Of a DNA stretch of 64,000 nucleotides, positions 10,501 to 25,500 are shown piece after piece. The DNA comes from Climacteris rufus (taxonomy: Eukaryota; Chordata; Aves; Passeriformes; Climacteridae): positions 1 to 64,000 of the forward strand of contig VZRZ01002241.1 of NCBI GenBank assembly GCA_013398175.1, read 5' to 3'. The notes under the pieces were generated by a model. It searched no databases, was not told the origin of the DNA, and saw only the letters and a program-made list of their open reading frames with translations. Position 1 is the first letter of the stretch, and every line of letters begins with the position of its first letter. A program made the translations under genes and the position numbers.

Positions 10501-13500
10501 TTGCAGTAGCTATGAGTACAAAGCCAGGGTTATTTACTGTGAGAGGGTTTTTCAGAGTTATTTAACAGGTTGATGGCACTCAGCATCTTAATTGCTGATG
10601 GGCTGAAGTTTATTGTTGAAGAGTCAGACACTTCAAATACTGGCTTTATGAAGACTCTTCTCCAAAGAATTTATATTGTAAATACAAAGCAATAGTGATA
10701 TGCAGAAATGGAGTATACCCATCATTTTTCTGTATGCTTATATATTGGAAAGATATTTGTACTCACATAACTGAGGTAATTTGTTGTTCAGTCAAGATTG
10801 CTTATGTGTGTCTCAGTAAAGGAAAAGAATTATGCTAGACAAGCCTTATGGCTTATTTGAGGGCCTAACAGAGTTATAGGTCATGAGGTCAGGCACAATT
10901 TCTTTTTCCCCCTGAATTTCTGATTTGAGGACTTCCTACACCAAAAGACAAGGGCACTGCAGGGAAACAGTGTGATTTCTTTGAATCATGTTTTGCTGTA
11001 TACAAGAGGTTAAGGCAGTTATGATTTTATGACTTGGGATAGCAGGGATAAAAGAACAAATTGGAAGAAACAAGATATTAAAAACAAAGTATCACATGTA
11101 CTGAAATCTAGGAGTGCTGTGTAAGCTTCATAGTGGTTACAACAGAATTCCAGAATGTCATTGATATCAACGTTTGTGTTTGAGGTTCTATTTTATGGTG
11201 CTTCTGCCAAAGATGGGCTTTTGGTATGTTTTCTTAAGGGCTAATATCAGAAATGTGTAAGAAGAGGATTCACATGTGGCTGTCTTAAACTTTAGCTGTG
11301 CAGGACTAGTTCCTGTGGGTAAAACCATTACTGAGCCTGGTCAGTATGCAGGCAAAGCAGAAAAGTTAGTGTTGAGGTAGTCTGCTCGTTGAAGATTAAA
11401 CCTTTTCCAGGTTATTAGGAGATCGTTGACCATGGCATGTGTAGGTACAATAACTTTAAGTTAGCTGTTGCTGATGATTTAAAAATTTGCTTATGTGGCC
11501 ACTAACCAGTTGTGGTCAGAGTTCTTGGGAGGTGGAGCTACCTTCAATATTGTTAAAAAACAATTTCAAAAGTAGGTCAGGTACATGATTAAATATAGTG
11601 ACCAGTCTGTATGCGTTACTGTAAGTGTGCATAGTTTTCCCCAGAACACCGGATATCATTTGACAGTACAAGCCACTTGTATGTTCATTTTCTAGTAGCC
11701 TTACTGCTGTATATTAAACTGCTAGCTTTTGGTGTCATTGGTGAAATTTATTCTTATGGCTGAAAGCATTTAATCTAGGCTGTCCTTCATACAAGAACCA
11801 GTATGTGTGTACTAGTATATAGACTTAGAGATTGTTTCTGTTTCATGAGATATACAAGATTTCCCGTGTCTGCATTTTCTGTCACTGGATTTATTGCTCT
11901 GGTTTCAGCTGCAAAGTGGAGAAAGTTCTGGGACTAGAACTCTTTCTTTTAATTCTTTTCAAAATTTGCCATTTTTTTTTAAACTGGCAGAAGAGAATGT
12001 ATCATCATAAATCTGCACTAGCAAATTGTAAAGATTGCAGTGATCACAGAAAACCCTATGCCTATACAAAACATGCTTTATGACAAAATTCTCTTTTAAA
12101 GTACCAAATAAGTGCAGAGTTTCTGTCTCTTCCTGAGACGCTAATGGAACCTGATCAATAGAAAGCTGTTTCTTTCAACTTCAATCCCCAGGAGCTTTTT
12201 CTTCTGTTTTCTTGTCTGACTGAAAGTGAAGTGCAACTCAAGAGCTGGCACAGCCTGTCTGTCAGCCTGTCTGGGCTCATCTAGGGCTTTTGAATCTGTT
12301 GGCCAATGTCAGCTGGGTTTGACAGCTTGGTAGAGGTCTTGAAGATAATGAAGATGTGCTGTCAAAGAAAATGGGCAGCTGTCAAGGAGCCTGCAGAGCT
12401 CTCCAGAATGAGGGGGAGGCTGCGACCTTTATCAGCTGTCACTGGATCCACCGGGGACTCCTCTCAGACTGAGTCTGAAGGACGTTTGATTGCAGTTGTG
12501 CTGCTTCCTGTGCAATGTATAGGTGTTAACTTTAACACTACAGTAGTGTAAACATGGCTTCAGACATTTAATTATGGCCTTGTAGCCTTATCAGTCAACA
12601 CCATAGGATCACTTGGAGCTCAGGCTTTGGAGAGATTCATTCACCTCTTTCTCTGCTTTTCTCAGGGAGCTCAGGATATGCTGTGCTATTGCCCTGCTGT
12701 GGAGAAAACTGTGATTTTTATACAGTGTCATCATGTAGTACCAGTGACCCAAACCACAGTGGATTCCCAGAATACTGTGACTAGATCAGATTGCTTGATT
12801 TGTTCTGGTTTTAGGTCTCAGCCAACATTACATGGAAACTACTTGTTATTGATGTTTATAGAAAAAAATTACTTTAACACAAAGACTGATCAAGATATTT
12901 TATTACAGACTACCAGTTTTTAACTATGCCTACATGTGGAATTGCATTTTTAAAAACTGTACTTTCTACAAAATGATTTGATAAGCTTTGAAGAAGTTTA
13001 AAAAAAAAACCCCAACCAAGCAAAAACCTCTGAATAGGAAACAGAACTTGTGCGATACTTCAGATTGCAACAACTTTGCTTTTCCTCTAGTTACAGAGAG
13101 TAACAAAGAATTTCTTGTGTAGGAGGGTTTTTGCTTGACTTTTTAAAGCATACAGTTGAATTCATGTCTTAAGAGTTAGCTCTGACAAAGGAAAGTGCTC
13201 TTTGTCTGTGTAATTTGATGGGACTCCAGGGCAAATGCACAAGTTACTATGATATCAAGGTACCAGAAAATGAAAGATTCTTTCTGTGCCACAGTTTGTG
13301 CTTGTTTTTCAGTTACATTTACCTTGAATTCTCCTGGTTATTAAGCAACCCTTATGTGTTCACTTTGTGACCCCAGAAATACACCTGGGTAGTGAACAAG
13401 AATGATAGAGCAGGAAATAACTAACATTGTGCCTAAAATACAAGCATAAGAAGTAGCAGGCACTTTGCTGGAAAGGAAAGCCATTAAGCATGAATTGCTT

Positions 13501-16500
13501 TACAAATGTTCAGACTATGTTTTCGAGTAGTTGAAAAAAAAATTGCACATCTACTATTCAGTATAATCCTTTTCCAATAGATTTTCCATTAAATTTCTAC
13601 AGTCAAGTGAATTTCCAAGAGTATATTTTACAGACCTTCTATTTTGACACAGGTGCTCTGCAGGCAGTTCAGGTAGTGCTGTGTCCTTGGCTGTGCAGCC
13701 TTGGAGGTTTGCTGAAGTGATCTTTTTAAATGCTCTTTGGGAAAACTGGCACTTTCTATCCTGTCCTTTTGGGTTTTTCCTTACCACCCCACAGATGAAA
13801 TGCATCTCATTCTTTCTGTTCTCTTCTGAGTCATGTCTGACAGGTAATCACAATGATATGCATAAAGGAAATAATAATATAATGAATTTTTAGTGGCTTA
13901 AGCTATAATAAATGCTCTAATGTCTGAATAATGCAGAATGGATTAATAAAAAACCACTGTTTAAATAACTTTCCATTGAAGGACCTTAAAGGAAAGAACT
14001 TAAAGATTAACTTGGAAAAAGACAAAACAGATTTTACATGTCAATAATAGAGCTTTTTCTAAAGCTTCCTTTCTTGATTTATATTTGAGATCACAGTACT
14101 TTTTCATGCTCTTCTCCCTTCTCTGTGTTGGAGGATATCCAAAAGGTTTTGGGTTGGGTAAGACAATGAACAGGGGTCATTGGAAGTTGTCTTGAAATCT
14201 GGAGATACTGCTAGTATTTGGCTGTCTGTAGTATGATTTCGACTAGATGCCCATGGAGAAACAAAAACTGCTCTGGTCTTTGTCCTCAAAGTAAACAGGG
14301 AATATAAGGGAGGGAGAGAAAGAAGCTTGACACAGAGAGATCTCTGTTGGAGCTTCTTCCATGAAGCTGCTTTGTTTTGATACAGCTTCTGAATTATCTT
14401 CAGTTTGGGGTGGTTTTTCACAACCTATGTTCCCCTTGTGAGGAAGTTATTAAAACTTGGTCCAAGTAATCCGTTTAGCAAGTTAATTACAGGACAAGGA
14501 TTTCTTTTAAGCTTGGTACAACATTGACATTGCTTTATATTAAAATATAGTGTAAGTATTATCTGAAGTAGTTTTTCAGGTTCCACTCACCCCCCCTTCC
14601 TCCTTGCAGTTAATTGCTGGATGACTAGCTGAATTGATAAATAGTAGAAGGGTAATAACAGCACTGGGATTATGTCCTAGTGTCTGTGCCAAGAAACTTT
14701 GCTCCATGATCACTGTCATTTGGGTAGGGGCCATGGGATCATGCACTGTGAGCTTCCTTTCCTTATGACCCTGGAACTCCACGTGGTATATGAAAGAGTA
14801 GTGAGAACAGCCTGGAGGCCATCCCTGAGCACTGCTGCCTGAGCAGATTGGGCTCAGATGGAAGCAGGATTTCTTAAATCATCAAAGCGTTAATTGTGAA
14901 CCAGTTTTGGCAGCTGGTCCCTTTATATGCTTTGTGGTGGAGGCTGGAATTTGCAGGGGCAGAGTCTGGTTAGTGGCTAAAGCTCATGTCTGGATGAGGT
15001 AGGGTGAGTGGTTCCTGTGGATGCTGGAGGACCAGCTGGGTGCTGTAGGGTAGTCCTAGCCCTGAAGGTTACCCGACACTGCAGTACAGCTGTTTACAAG
15101 CCTGAACCTTTAACTAAGGTGGAACTTGCAATCAAAACCTTTTGAAAGTGTCTTGGCGCTGCTGAACTGTGTTAAATGAGTGCCTGGAAATAATTGGCAT
15201 CACGCAAGCAATTGTTTTTTATGGGATGCTCTCAAACTCTTTACGTGTACAATAAATTATACCCAACTGTCTTGTATTAAAATGAAGCTTGGGTATTTCA
15301 TTCCTGTTAATTTTTTTCCCTACTTCTCTCAGGATGGCTTATTGATTCTGATCCTAGTATTCCTGTTTTAGGTTGTTGTCTCACTATCCCTTCTCCTGCA
15401 AAAATGCAAAATTCTATTTATGAATTGTATTATTGGCTAGTGCTTCCAAGGTGGTTTTTTTTTTTAACTTTGCTTTGATATCCTCATTCTTTAATAATGT
15501 TTAGTAATATGATCAGTGTTATCATAAAATTAATTACTTTAGGCTTCTCAGAATTTTGTGTAGTTCATATATGGCTGTTAGACTTTCAACATTTTGTACC
15601 AGTCTTCCATTATTGAGTAGCTTTAGCAGAGTAATATGGAGATCTGGCTAGGTCTGGGAAAGAAAGCTCTGACATACTTGATTATTTCCACTTGCATACC
15701 TTTAAGCATGAAGAAATTGAGATGAAAAAGCAATAATTATGGCCCAAGGTTTTTCCTGCCTACAAACTTCCTAGAGGAAGTAGGGTACAGTTTATATTTG
15801 AAACAAATTTTTATAGTAGGATTGACTTTTAGTGGGCCAGATTACTTATTACACCTTTGCTGAGCAAATAGCTGCAGACAGGTAGAGGCTGTGGAAGAAG
15901 CAGGATGACTAGGAGCTATCCACAAACTGCATTACTGCAATGCCAAAATCTATTTCCTTCAAAAAAAATACCATTGGACACTTTTCTCCCTGTTTATTAT
16001 CTGTAGCTGTATTTTAGTATTTCAGTATCTTAAGTCTATATCTAGTAATCATAAGGCATGCCTCAAGTATTTCTATGGTAGATCTAAATTCAGTTGTATA
16101 ATTAATGCTGTAATTATTACAATTATCTCTTTTATTAGCTTAGAAAATAATTTAATGTGTTGCTGTTTAGTTAAGTGCTTTTATTTGACTAATCTTTATT
16201 CAATAATATAGATTTTAAAATCGGTTTTGCTTTTCTTTACTGTTTTGCTGGAGTACTGAATATGAACAGAGGGTAGCTGGAGGAACACAGAGTTGAATGA
16301 CCGAGTGCACCACGAGGAGGAAAACCACTAAAATCCTAAGCTTGTTTGTCCCGTTATTGGGAAGAAGTTTTCCTTTTGCGTTTTGTGCTGGTGCGAGTGA
16401 ATATCCAGTAGTTGCTGAGATATTGTGTGATATGGTGAAGCAGCACTTTATTGCTTGAAACCCCTCTGCTTTGCTCTGCACCAGTCAGGCACATCAATTT

Positions 16501-19500
16501 GCCAGGTGACTTAGCAGATGGTTTTGGGACAGGTGTGTCAGCATTTGGGGAGCTAGGCTTGTGTGCTGCATATCTTCCCCTTCTGGCTGTTTTTTCCATG
16601 TGCATGTTTTCATTAGCACAGGAGGTGTTGTGCTCAAGGTTGTCAGGAGCAGCCTGTATTGCTCTTATGACTAACTGTAGTGAAATCCCATCTCTGGCAA
16701 GCAGGTTGTTACATGCTGGGTTTAGAAAACAAACTCACAACTTTTTATGGTAGTTTTGAAAAGAGTCAGAAACAACTGTGAAATAAATATGAATGCATGA
16801 AAACACTGCTTTGGAACCAGGAATTTTCTTCCTGGAATCCTTGTGCTCTGGGAAGCCACAAACCGATGTAATACTTTGGTGGTAGCACAGCCTCTCTCCT
16901 TCACTGCTATGATGCATCAGAGCTCAAAAAACATGCTTGGTACCTTATTTCTAAAAGTGTTTTAAAATGCCAGGTTTTCATGGTTTAAACATTCAGTCCC
17001 TGTTACCTAGACTATATGGATAAGTGGGAACTGCTGCTACTGTGATCTTGGCAAGAAGCTGGGGCTTATCTTGTATTGTTCTGTTTTGTGTTTCCTTAGA
17101 GCCACGTAACTGACTTCACTGAGCTTCAGATCAGAGTACTTCCAATTAAGAACAAACCACTTAATTGACTTGTAGAGTTAAATTTCTGAGGCAGATTTCC
17201 TCAAGCTTCTGCTCTGTTTCTAGATGAAGGGATTTGGAGGCAAGCTCAAGTACTTCAAATATGTGCCATAGAAATAAATAAACATTGGGCACAACAATTT
17301 AAAAAAATAAATAAAAATTAAATAAAAATTAAAAATAATTTGATAATTGACTGTGGCAGGCAGCCTGATGGGTGGAAATATGACTGTGGATAATTGTGAT
17401 CTGCTTAATTTAACATACTCAAGTCTATGCTTTTTTGTTTGTTTTGTTTTGTTTTCAGGGAGAAAGACCTTAATGCAAAGTTTATAATTTCAATGGAAAA
17501 AAATAAAACAACAATCACAAACTTAAAGGTGAGTAAACGTAATTTTAAAAAGGAAGTCCTAACTGAATAGGTACCAAAATATGACTGGAGGAAACAGTGA
17601 CGCTTGCTGTACTGTGGGCAGCAGCCCTTAGTTTTTAAAATACAGTCTTAAAGAATGCTTTGGGGAAACAGGTTACACTGTTAACCTGCTGCACTGTGGT
17701 TTTCTGAAGATCACTCTATAGGCTCTATCTTATCATTTCTTCAAAGGTTTATCACTGGTTATTACTTAGCTGGAAGATGAAAGCCACCAATACAATAGAG
17801 GTATGTTTCTGATAGCTATTAAATCTTTGCTTCACCTATAGAAGTCTTCTGGAATTCCCATGAAAATGAACCAAACCCAAAGTACCCATCACTTGATAGG
17901 ACATTTTCATGGTGTAGTTTAGCATTTCTCTCAGCAAGAAGCCATGTGCAGCAAATTGGTTTTTGCAAGATACTTTCAATTACTAATACATGAAAAAGAG
18001 TTTCAGTGTATAGAAGTTTCAGTGTGTAGTTTGTTCAGCCTGATTCAGAGCACAGTAAGTATTGCTGAAGTACAGTGCCACTGTCATGTTTTGAACATGG
18101 TGATTGCCTTAAACAGCAGGTATGTAGCACCTTTTTAATTATGACTCCACACTGAAGTGCTGTTCACAGTGCAGGGGTCCCTCTGGCTCCTATAAATTAT
18201 ATGTGTAGGATATTCCCTGACCATAATAACGCTGTATATGGCATAACTGAACCTAAGTATTTTGTCATATATATATGACAGAAATGTGCTGTGGGGTTAT
18301 AAGGAGTAAGCTAAAATCCAAATAATTCCTGCTGTGCTGCTTTGTGATGTGACTATCTTTTTTGCTAAAGGGCATGCCTGTTCCTAATTTTGTCAGTGTT
18401 GTTGGAATAATAATCTGACCTATGATTATACTTTTCTAAATGTGTATAGCCTTATGTTAAATTTGCATTCTGATTATTTTTTTGTAAAACGGTTTTAATT
18501 ACTTCATCAGAATGTGTTTTACCAGCTCTGTTTTCTTTTTTTTTAATAGGTACCAGAGGGTGCTACTGGAGACACAGGACGAGAAAGAACAAAGACATTT
18601 ACCTATGATTTTTCCTATTTCTCAGCAGACAGTAAAAGTCCCAGCTTTGTTTGCCAAGAAATGGTATGATTTCTGAATGTTAATAATTGATCTTTTTCCT
18701 TTCCCTTTTCTTTGGTTTGAAAGTGATCCATAAAACTTCTTTCCATTCAAAGTGCTTCTTGTGTAATTTAGAAATTCTAGTAATTCTAGAAATTCTGGGG
18801 TACCTGAGAGTTCGAATTTTGCTTTGTTTTCTTTTTTTTTTTTAACTAGCATAACAATATAAATGCTGTGTTTTCTAATACAGCGGGCTAAATGCCTCCT
18901 TTCAAGTTCTTTTGCCTGATTTGTTTTGTAAGGTCAAGTTAGAAAACATCTCTGAGCACTGAATTTGGTTTTGAAAAGCTTTTTAGAAAAAAACCACTTT
19001 TGAGAAACAAGCATATAACTTTAGTTCACTTAGAAACATTCTTCCATTCTTCTTGTTTGGTTGAAGTGTGCTTGTTTTTTTTGTATTGTTGTTTTGAGTG
19101 GGGGTTGTTTGTTTAGGTTTTTAATGTTTTTTTGTGTGCGTTTTTTTTTTTTTTTTTGTGTAGTGTTTTTTTTTTTGGTTTGGTTTAGTGCAAAAGCCTT
19201 GGTACACGTTGAAGAAGATTCTTCTTTTCTTCTCCCTTAAGTATTCAGCTTTGGAAAGGACAAAACAGTTTCTCTTCCTGCACACTCAGAACAGAAAATT
19301 AAACTCGGAGCTATAGGCTATTATTCATTATAGGCTATAGGCTATTATTCAGATGAACAGGTAGACTCTCCCTGACTTTGCATTTCATGTGAACATTGAA
19401 CCTTTTGGTTCTTTCCCATTCCATAATAAATTTATTAAGTGAAGCTCAACTGATTTGTGATTCCTGTCTTCTGTTTTGGTTTTGATGCTGTAGTGAGAGT

Positions 19501-22500
19501 ATTTCTTTCCCCTTAAAATAATGCAGTGGTTTACAGAATATCCGGTAAGCCAGTTGGGTATATACCTTTTTGGTATGTACCTCACCTATTCTGTAACCCT
19601 TGAAATCAGGGATACTATAATGGCTAATCCTAAGAAACCTCACACTTAAAACTACTTATAAGAAAGAGTGAGTTGAAGCCATTTTTAAATATTTATGAGA
19701 ATGACAAGTTTTGCCATTATATATGTCATGACTATAATTGATAGGGAATTTAGACTTGGAATTTTTCTTTTAACCATCAGGGTAAGTGATAGGTCCTCTT
19801 ATTTTCTGAATGCTTCTATTTCAGTGAGATACTAGGGTTTCAGCCAAACATTTGATCGTGTATATTCTTAAGCTTTCTGGATTGTTATTTCTTGATAATG
19901 TTCTTTTAAGTAACACCTTTTTTTTCTCTATCTTCTGAAATACCAAGAAACATACATTTTATTTGGCCATCAATATAGAAATACTCTGATTACTTCAGCA
20001 CTGTGACAAATTGAAGTAGTAGTGTATTTGAGAACAATGATTTGAACTCCGGATTCTAGTGGATGGTTTTAAGCAGGTTTCAGGCCATATGGCTTTGCTA
20101 GAATTTTAGGAAATGCTTTAAATTGAGCATGCAGAGTTAGTTAGTTATTTGTTTTAACTGAGGCAGCTTTGACAATGTATTTTTCTGCTCTGATTCTAAC
20201 TGAAGCTTCTTCCTATGCACCAGTTGTGACTTAAACTTTTCGATCCTCTAGACACCTGCCTTCAGATACTTCTGGAAAGCTGTGTTAGACCTCATTAGAG
20301 GAACCCCTGGAAGAGAGTGATGGTATTATTAGGCTCTTGCTGTTACAGTGCAGGTTATTTCCAGAATCTGAATTTGCTGTGAAACAATGAAGTTAATTCT
20401 TGCTAAAACAACCATTTGCAAAGTAAAATTGAATATATACAAATAGATATCCAAGTTGTAGCCTATGGTGATGCCCAGTTTCCACATATAAATGATAAAT
20501 TAAGTTTTGCTTTCCAAAGGTTTTCCTTCTGGTGCCATTTTGCCCATTTCAGAGTGGGTCAGGTAGAGGCAAGATTAGTATAACTTGCCCATGTCAGGAG
20601 TCTGTAGAAAAAAAAATTAAAATGTCCATATAGTGATGGCTGCAGCAGCCTTGAACAATGGTTTTTGAAAGCTGTGAGCTGTATGATTGGTAGTGATAGG
20701 ATGCTAACAGTAAATCCTGAACATTGCTTAAATGTCTGTGTTCAATATTTTGCTGTTACAGTGTGTTCCGCAACTGTGGACACCTGCTTCATCCTTACTG
20801 GCAAGAGTGTAAACTTCTCTTGCTCAGCCACAACAATACTGTTGTTTAAGTGTTGTTTTAATTACACTGTGTGCAGCACATTGAAAACAAAGGGAGTTTT
20901 TAAACTATAGAAGTGCAATTCTTAAACAAATACTGCACAAGCCATTGTTTTGCTTGTGTTAATAATTTCATATTTGATTGGAAGACTTTGTAGTTAAGCT
21001 CTTACCAAGTTGCTGCAGAAATTCCAGTTTACTGCACTAATGGCATAGAAGGGCATCTTTTTCACCTTTGTCTTGCCTGGGAATAAAATTGATCTTGATT
21101 GTTGGTGATGTGGTTACCTAGTGCCCTTTGTTCATGATTGTTATATTTTTCCATTTGAAAGGCAGAAGAATAAAAAGTGTAAATAGGTCTCATACTACAT
21201 ACCCTATTAATATGTCTTGTAGATGCAAAATATGCTTTAGTATTCCAAAGTTAGAGTGGGGGTGGCAATGTGCCATCAAGCTTCTTAGTTTGTATTCCTG
21301 ACAGAGAAACAAATAGAATTTTGATGTTTACTACCCTTTTGTAACAAACAGGTGTCCTACCCTAACAGTCTTTTCTTCTAACCTGTGTGTTAAGCCTTTT
21401 TGTTCAGACAAGGCTGACCACACCTGTCCTATGCACTGCCTCAAATCACTTCATAAGGCATACACAAATTTTTAAAAAGGAAAATTCCATCAAAGCAGTA
21501 ATGCGTAAAGACTTGGTGAGGTAAAAACTTGGAGATAAAGAAAAAGAGAGGAAAGAATAAAGTAACTTTGGCTGATCATTATGCTCTTCCTTTTTGAGAA
21601 GTATAACTGATTACACCATTGTAACTCCTTTGCTCGAGGGAAGGTCAAGTGAAATATTCCAAAGGCATGTTTGAGTATTGGTGATTAAAGAAGTTACCCA
21701 GCACTCCTTCCAGGGAGAAGCTGTGTGATTACACTGTGCATGTGCCGTTTGCTATTAAAAATGACTTGTATGCGTTGACCAATTTAAACCACATAAAGTG
21801 CAGACAAGTAGCCAAACTATGTGAAGCATCTATGTGATTTTTGAAAATCATGTCTACATGGTAAGACAAATTAGTATTTTAATTGAGAGAAATGCTTCAC
21901 TAAGTGTTACTTCTTGCCCAGTGAGAGGTATAGATTGAAATGAGGGGTAATGATAATGAAAGACCAGGAAAATCTGCCAGTATTGCAGAGGAAAGTGGTG
22001 AAGGCATCTGGTGAGAGCTGAACTTATTAGGTGAGAACAGAGTCCCATATTATGAGATGTGGAGGAGGGATCATTACTAGTTTTTACACGTTGAGCATAA
22101 AAGAGAAGGGGTAAGCTGATGAAAGAGGGTCACTTACCACATTGAAAACAAATTTCCATGATTGCCAACCTAGAAAGTACTGTTATGTAAAAGCCTTTTA
22201 GGGGGAAAATACAGAGAAAATTATGGGTCATGTTCTTACACTTGATTAAAGCAAAAAACCAAAACTAACCAAACAAAACCCTCCAAAAAAACAAAGGAAG
22301 AAACTGATGGGATCATTGAAATGTTTCCTTTTGGGAGGGGATTGGATATTTGCAGAATATGGAGAGTTGGCAAAGATACAAAAAGTGAGTAGATATTAAC
22401 AGTAAGGAAAAGTGAATGGAGTAGCTGAGATTGCTGAAAGAAATTGGGGCTTTAGAAAAGAAGGTAGCTTTTTGACATGCTAAGTGTTCTGTGAGAGAGA

Positions 22501-25500
22501 AAGAAGTAAAAAATAAACCACTGCTATGCTGTAAACTAAATATGGTAGTAAAGTTTAGTATTTTACTTGAAGTATTAATTTCCTCTCCTGTAGTAAGTAT
22601 CACTGGGTTTGCCATTGTATTATGGTATTCTTCTGTGTTTGCTGTGCTGCCCTGATGGCATTTTTTCCCCTAAGTTTCTGTTAAAAACTTTTTTTTATTT
22701 TTAGGTTTTCAAAAATCTTGGTACGGACGTGCTTAAATCTGCTTTTGAAGGTTATAATGCCTGTGTTTTTGCGTATGGGCAGACGGGATCTGGGAAGTCC
22801 TACACCATGATGGGAAATGCGGTATGTTGTATTTTCATGGAACCATAGAGTACCAGGTTGGAAGGGCCCTCAAGGATCATCTGGTCCAACTTTTTTTGGC
22901 AAAAGCGTGGTCGAGACAAAATGGCCCAGCACCCTGTTCAGACAAATCTTGCAAGGGTCTGTTTTTGGGGAATCCACCACTCCTCTGGGCACATTATTCC
23001 AATTGCTGTTTGTGCTCATGAAAAATGGTCTTCTTGTATGCAGTCATTCTCTGCAGGAGTGGTTTGTATCCATTACCGCTAGTCTTTTGCATGTGACTCC
23101 TTGTAAATAGGAGTTTCCATCTTCTCTGAAGACACTTGTTAAATAGTGCAACATAGTTATAAGGTCTCCTCTGAGCCTTTTATTCCCAAGGCTGAACAAA
23201 CCCGACTCTGTCAGCCTTTCCTCACTTCAGCTTCTCGGTCCTTTGGTCATCCTTGTGGCCCTTCTCTGGACCCTTTCCACATCTTTTTTGTATGGCAGGG
23301 ACCAAAACTGAATGCAGTATTCCAGGTGTGGCCTGACAAGTGCTGAGTAGAGTGGGATAATGACTTCTTTATCTCTGCGCTGGTTGTTATGATGCCCTTG
23401 GTGATGCAACCCAGCATTCTGTTGGCTTTCTTTGCCACACTGTTCACTCATATTGTGCTTGCTGTCTCATATGGTGCTTCTGGCAGAGTGACTCTCCCTT
23501 CTGAGTGTTGACTTCCCCACTTGGCTTCATGATTTTGTCAAACTTTGTTGCAGTACACTTGATCCCATCAGGGATCACTTATGAAGATATTAAACAGCAT
23601 TGGGCCCAATATTGTTCCCTGGAGACCCCAGGCTTCCAGTTTGACAGGGAGCTATTTGCCGTCATCCTCTGGGTGCAGCCTGTAAGCCAGTTCCCACCCA
23701 CCACACAGACCCCTTGTCTTGACCATAACACCTTAGTTTCTTTAGCAGCAGGCTGTAGGAAACCGTGTCAAAAGCTTTGGAGAATTCCAGGTAGATGATG
23801 TCCACTTCTCTTCCACATTAACTGAACAGGTGTATTTTTTTGTTGCAATAAAATGATGCTATTGCAGAAGCATGTTTTTGTGGAATTTTTAATACTGCTT
23901 CTGTCTGTATGCTATTAACCTTCCCATGTATCACACCTTCTAGTAGTAATCAGGGGCTTTGGAAGCTGTTCCTTTTATGGAAGGATATTTACAGTTGGAA
24001 GAAGTCTATTTAAGTGATGCTCTGTTATTTTGGACAAAAACCAGTATTTTTTGTTCAGTAACAGAGCCAAACATTTCAAATAATACTGCTGATTTTCTAT
24101 GCCCAACTTGAGACAAAAAAAAAAGAAGATACTGATTTTGAGAAAATGGTCAGCTTTTTCAGAAGAGATGTGCTTTCTACACCTCCTTTGAAGAATCAGA
24201 AGACTAAAATAGGTCTGTAGTGAAGGCTGTCAGGCGAGAAGCAGAAACTAGGCATAAGAGTAGTTCAGCAAACCCTTATGAGATTATACAGTAAATTTAA
24301 TTTTAAGGATTATGCCCTGTTGAGCACTGCAGGAAGAGGAAGATGTGATAGGAGCTATTTGGCAGTTTGTGAGTAAAGGATGGGAGTGGTTTCTTGCAGT
24401 TGCCTCCATGACTGTCCACGGACAGAGAGAACACGCTAAACTGTTCAGAGTAGAGTAGTGTAGAAAGGCTGACTGATAAAGCCTGTTTGCTGGGCAGCCT
24501 CTGCAGGTTTCATTCTTTAATCCTTGGGGTAAGAAATACATTGTGTCTTCTCCCAGCAGAAATGAAACGGATAGTATTACTATTTGTCCTTCCTTGGATC
24601 ACTCTTCTGAAATGTAGAAAGAGTGGGCTCATTGCATGTTCTCTAGTTTAGGAGAGTAAATTAGCTGTAAATCTTTTTCTTTCAGCTGTCACAAGACATG
24701 TAGCTGTATATTTAACTTAATATTGTAAGCAGAATAGACTTCTGTAACCAGAAAAGATCTCACAACCTAGATGTGGATTTCTATTTCAGAAATTTATAAA
24801 AGTGACATTTTTATGAGACTACCTCACTATATGTAATGACTGTAATCATCAAAACATTTTGCAAATGAATAGGTGCTGAAGTTTGTTTGACACTATTCAG
24901 TAAAAAAGGTCTAGTCTTCTTGCCATGATCCATAAATACTTTAATCTGGCTTTGTACAGAGTACATATTAAAATATACTCAGCTGGCAAGTTAAATGCTT
25001 GAAAATTGATGGCCCTGTCAGAGAGACTGCAGTGCTATAAGAAAACTTGAATTGGAAATAAATATTCTTTTTTTCCCTACTTCTCTTTTAAAAGCCTGGG
25101 TTCTATTCTCATTTTGTTCTCAGTATTTGCTGTTCTTGACTCTGGAAGGCTCCTTCAGCAATTCTAAGTACAGCAATCATGTCAAGAAATATGCAGGCCA
25201 GTTAGGATAAGTGTTGGGCAGAGATACTGGAATGAGCAGAGATCTATAAAATATGATCTACCAGGAAAGTCAGACCTGGGTATGCAGAGAAGGCAAGACT
25301 ATGGGGGAATTAAAGTCTTCCAAAACATGAAAGGCTGCTGCAGAAAGTAAGGGAATAATTTGTTCCTTATGGGCAAGGTGGATGAGTGAAAATCAGCACA
25401 TTTAAATTGCAATAAGGATTTTTCTCATTAGACAGCACAGAAGGAGAACTGATGAGAAAATTCAGCTCTTGAGTGAACTACCTATTTTGGTTCTCCTAAT

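Larger units (their letters stand above)
1551..17458 (+). other. KIF16B: KIF16B intron 1 (~15.9 kb)
   Basis: AT-rich, with no supported coding exon on either strand. It contains the island's 3' edge, a CR1 scrap (2980-3056), an LTR (4466-5282), a 16-A run (8221-8236), a short 23-bp duplication near 6639-6684 and an A/T-rich patch at 17301-17340. Short open frames here show no recognisable domain. Long first introns often hold enhancers, but none can be named from sequence. Confidence 0.85.
18664..22704 (+). other. KIF16B: KIF16B intron 3 (~4.0 kb)
   Basis: AT-rich. Contains a strongly T-rich tract (19071-19188), a small duplication with 24-bp offset near 19311-19351 and an A/C-rich patch around 22250-22297. 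No exon, transposon or RNA gene recognised. Confidence 0.85.
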
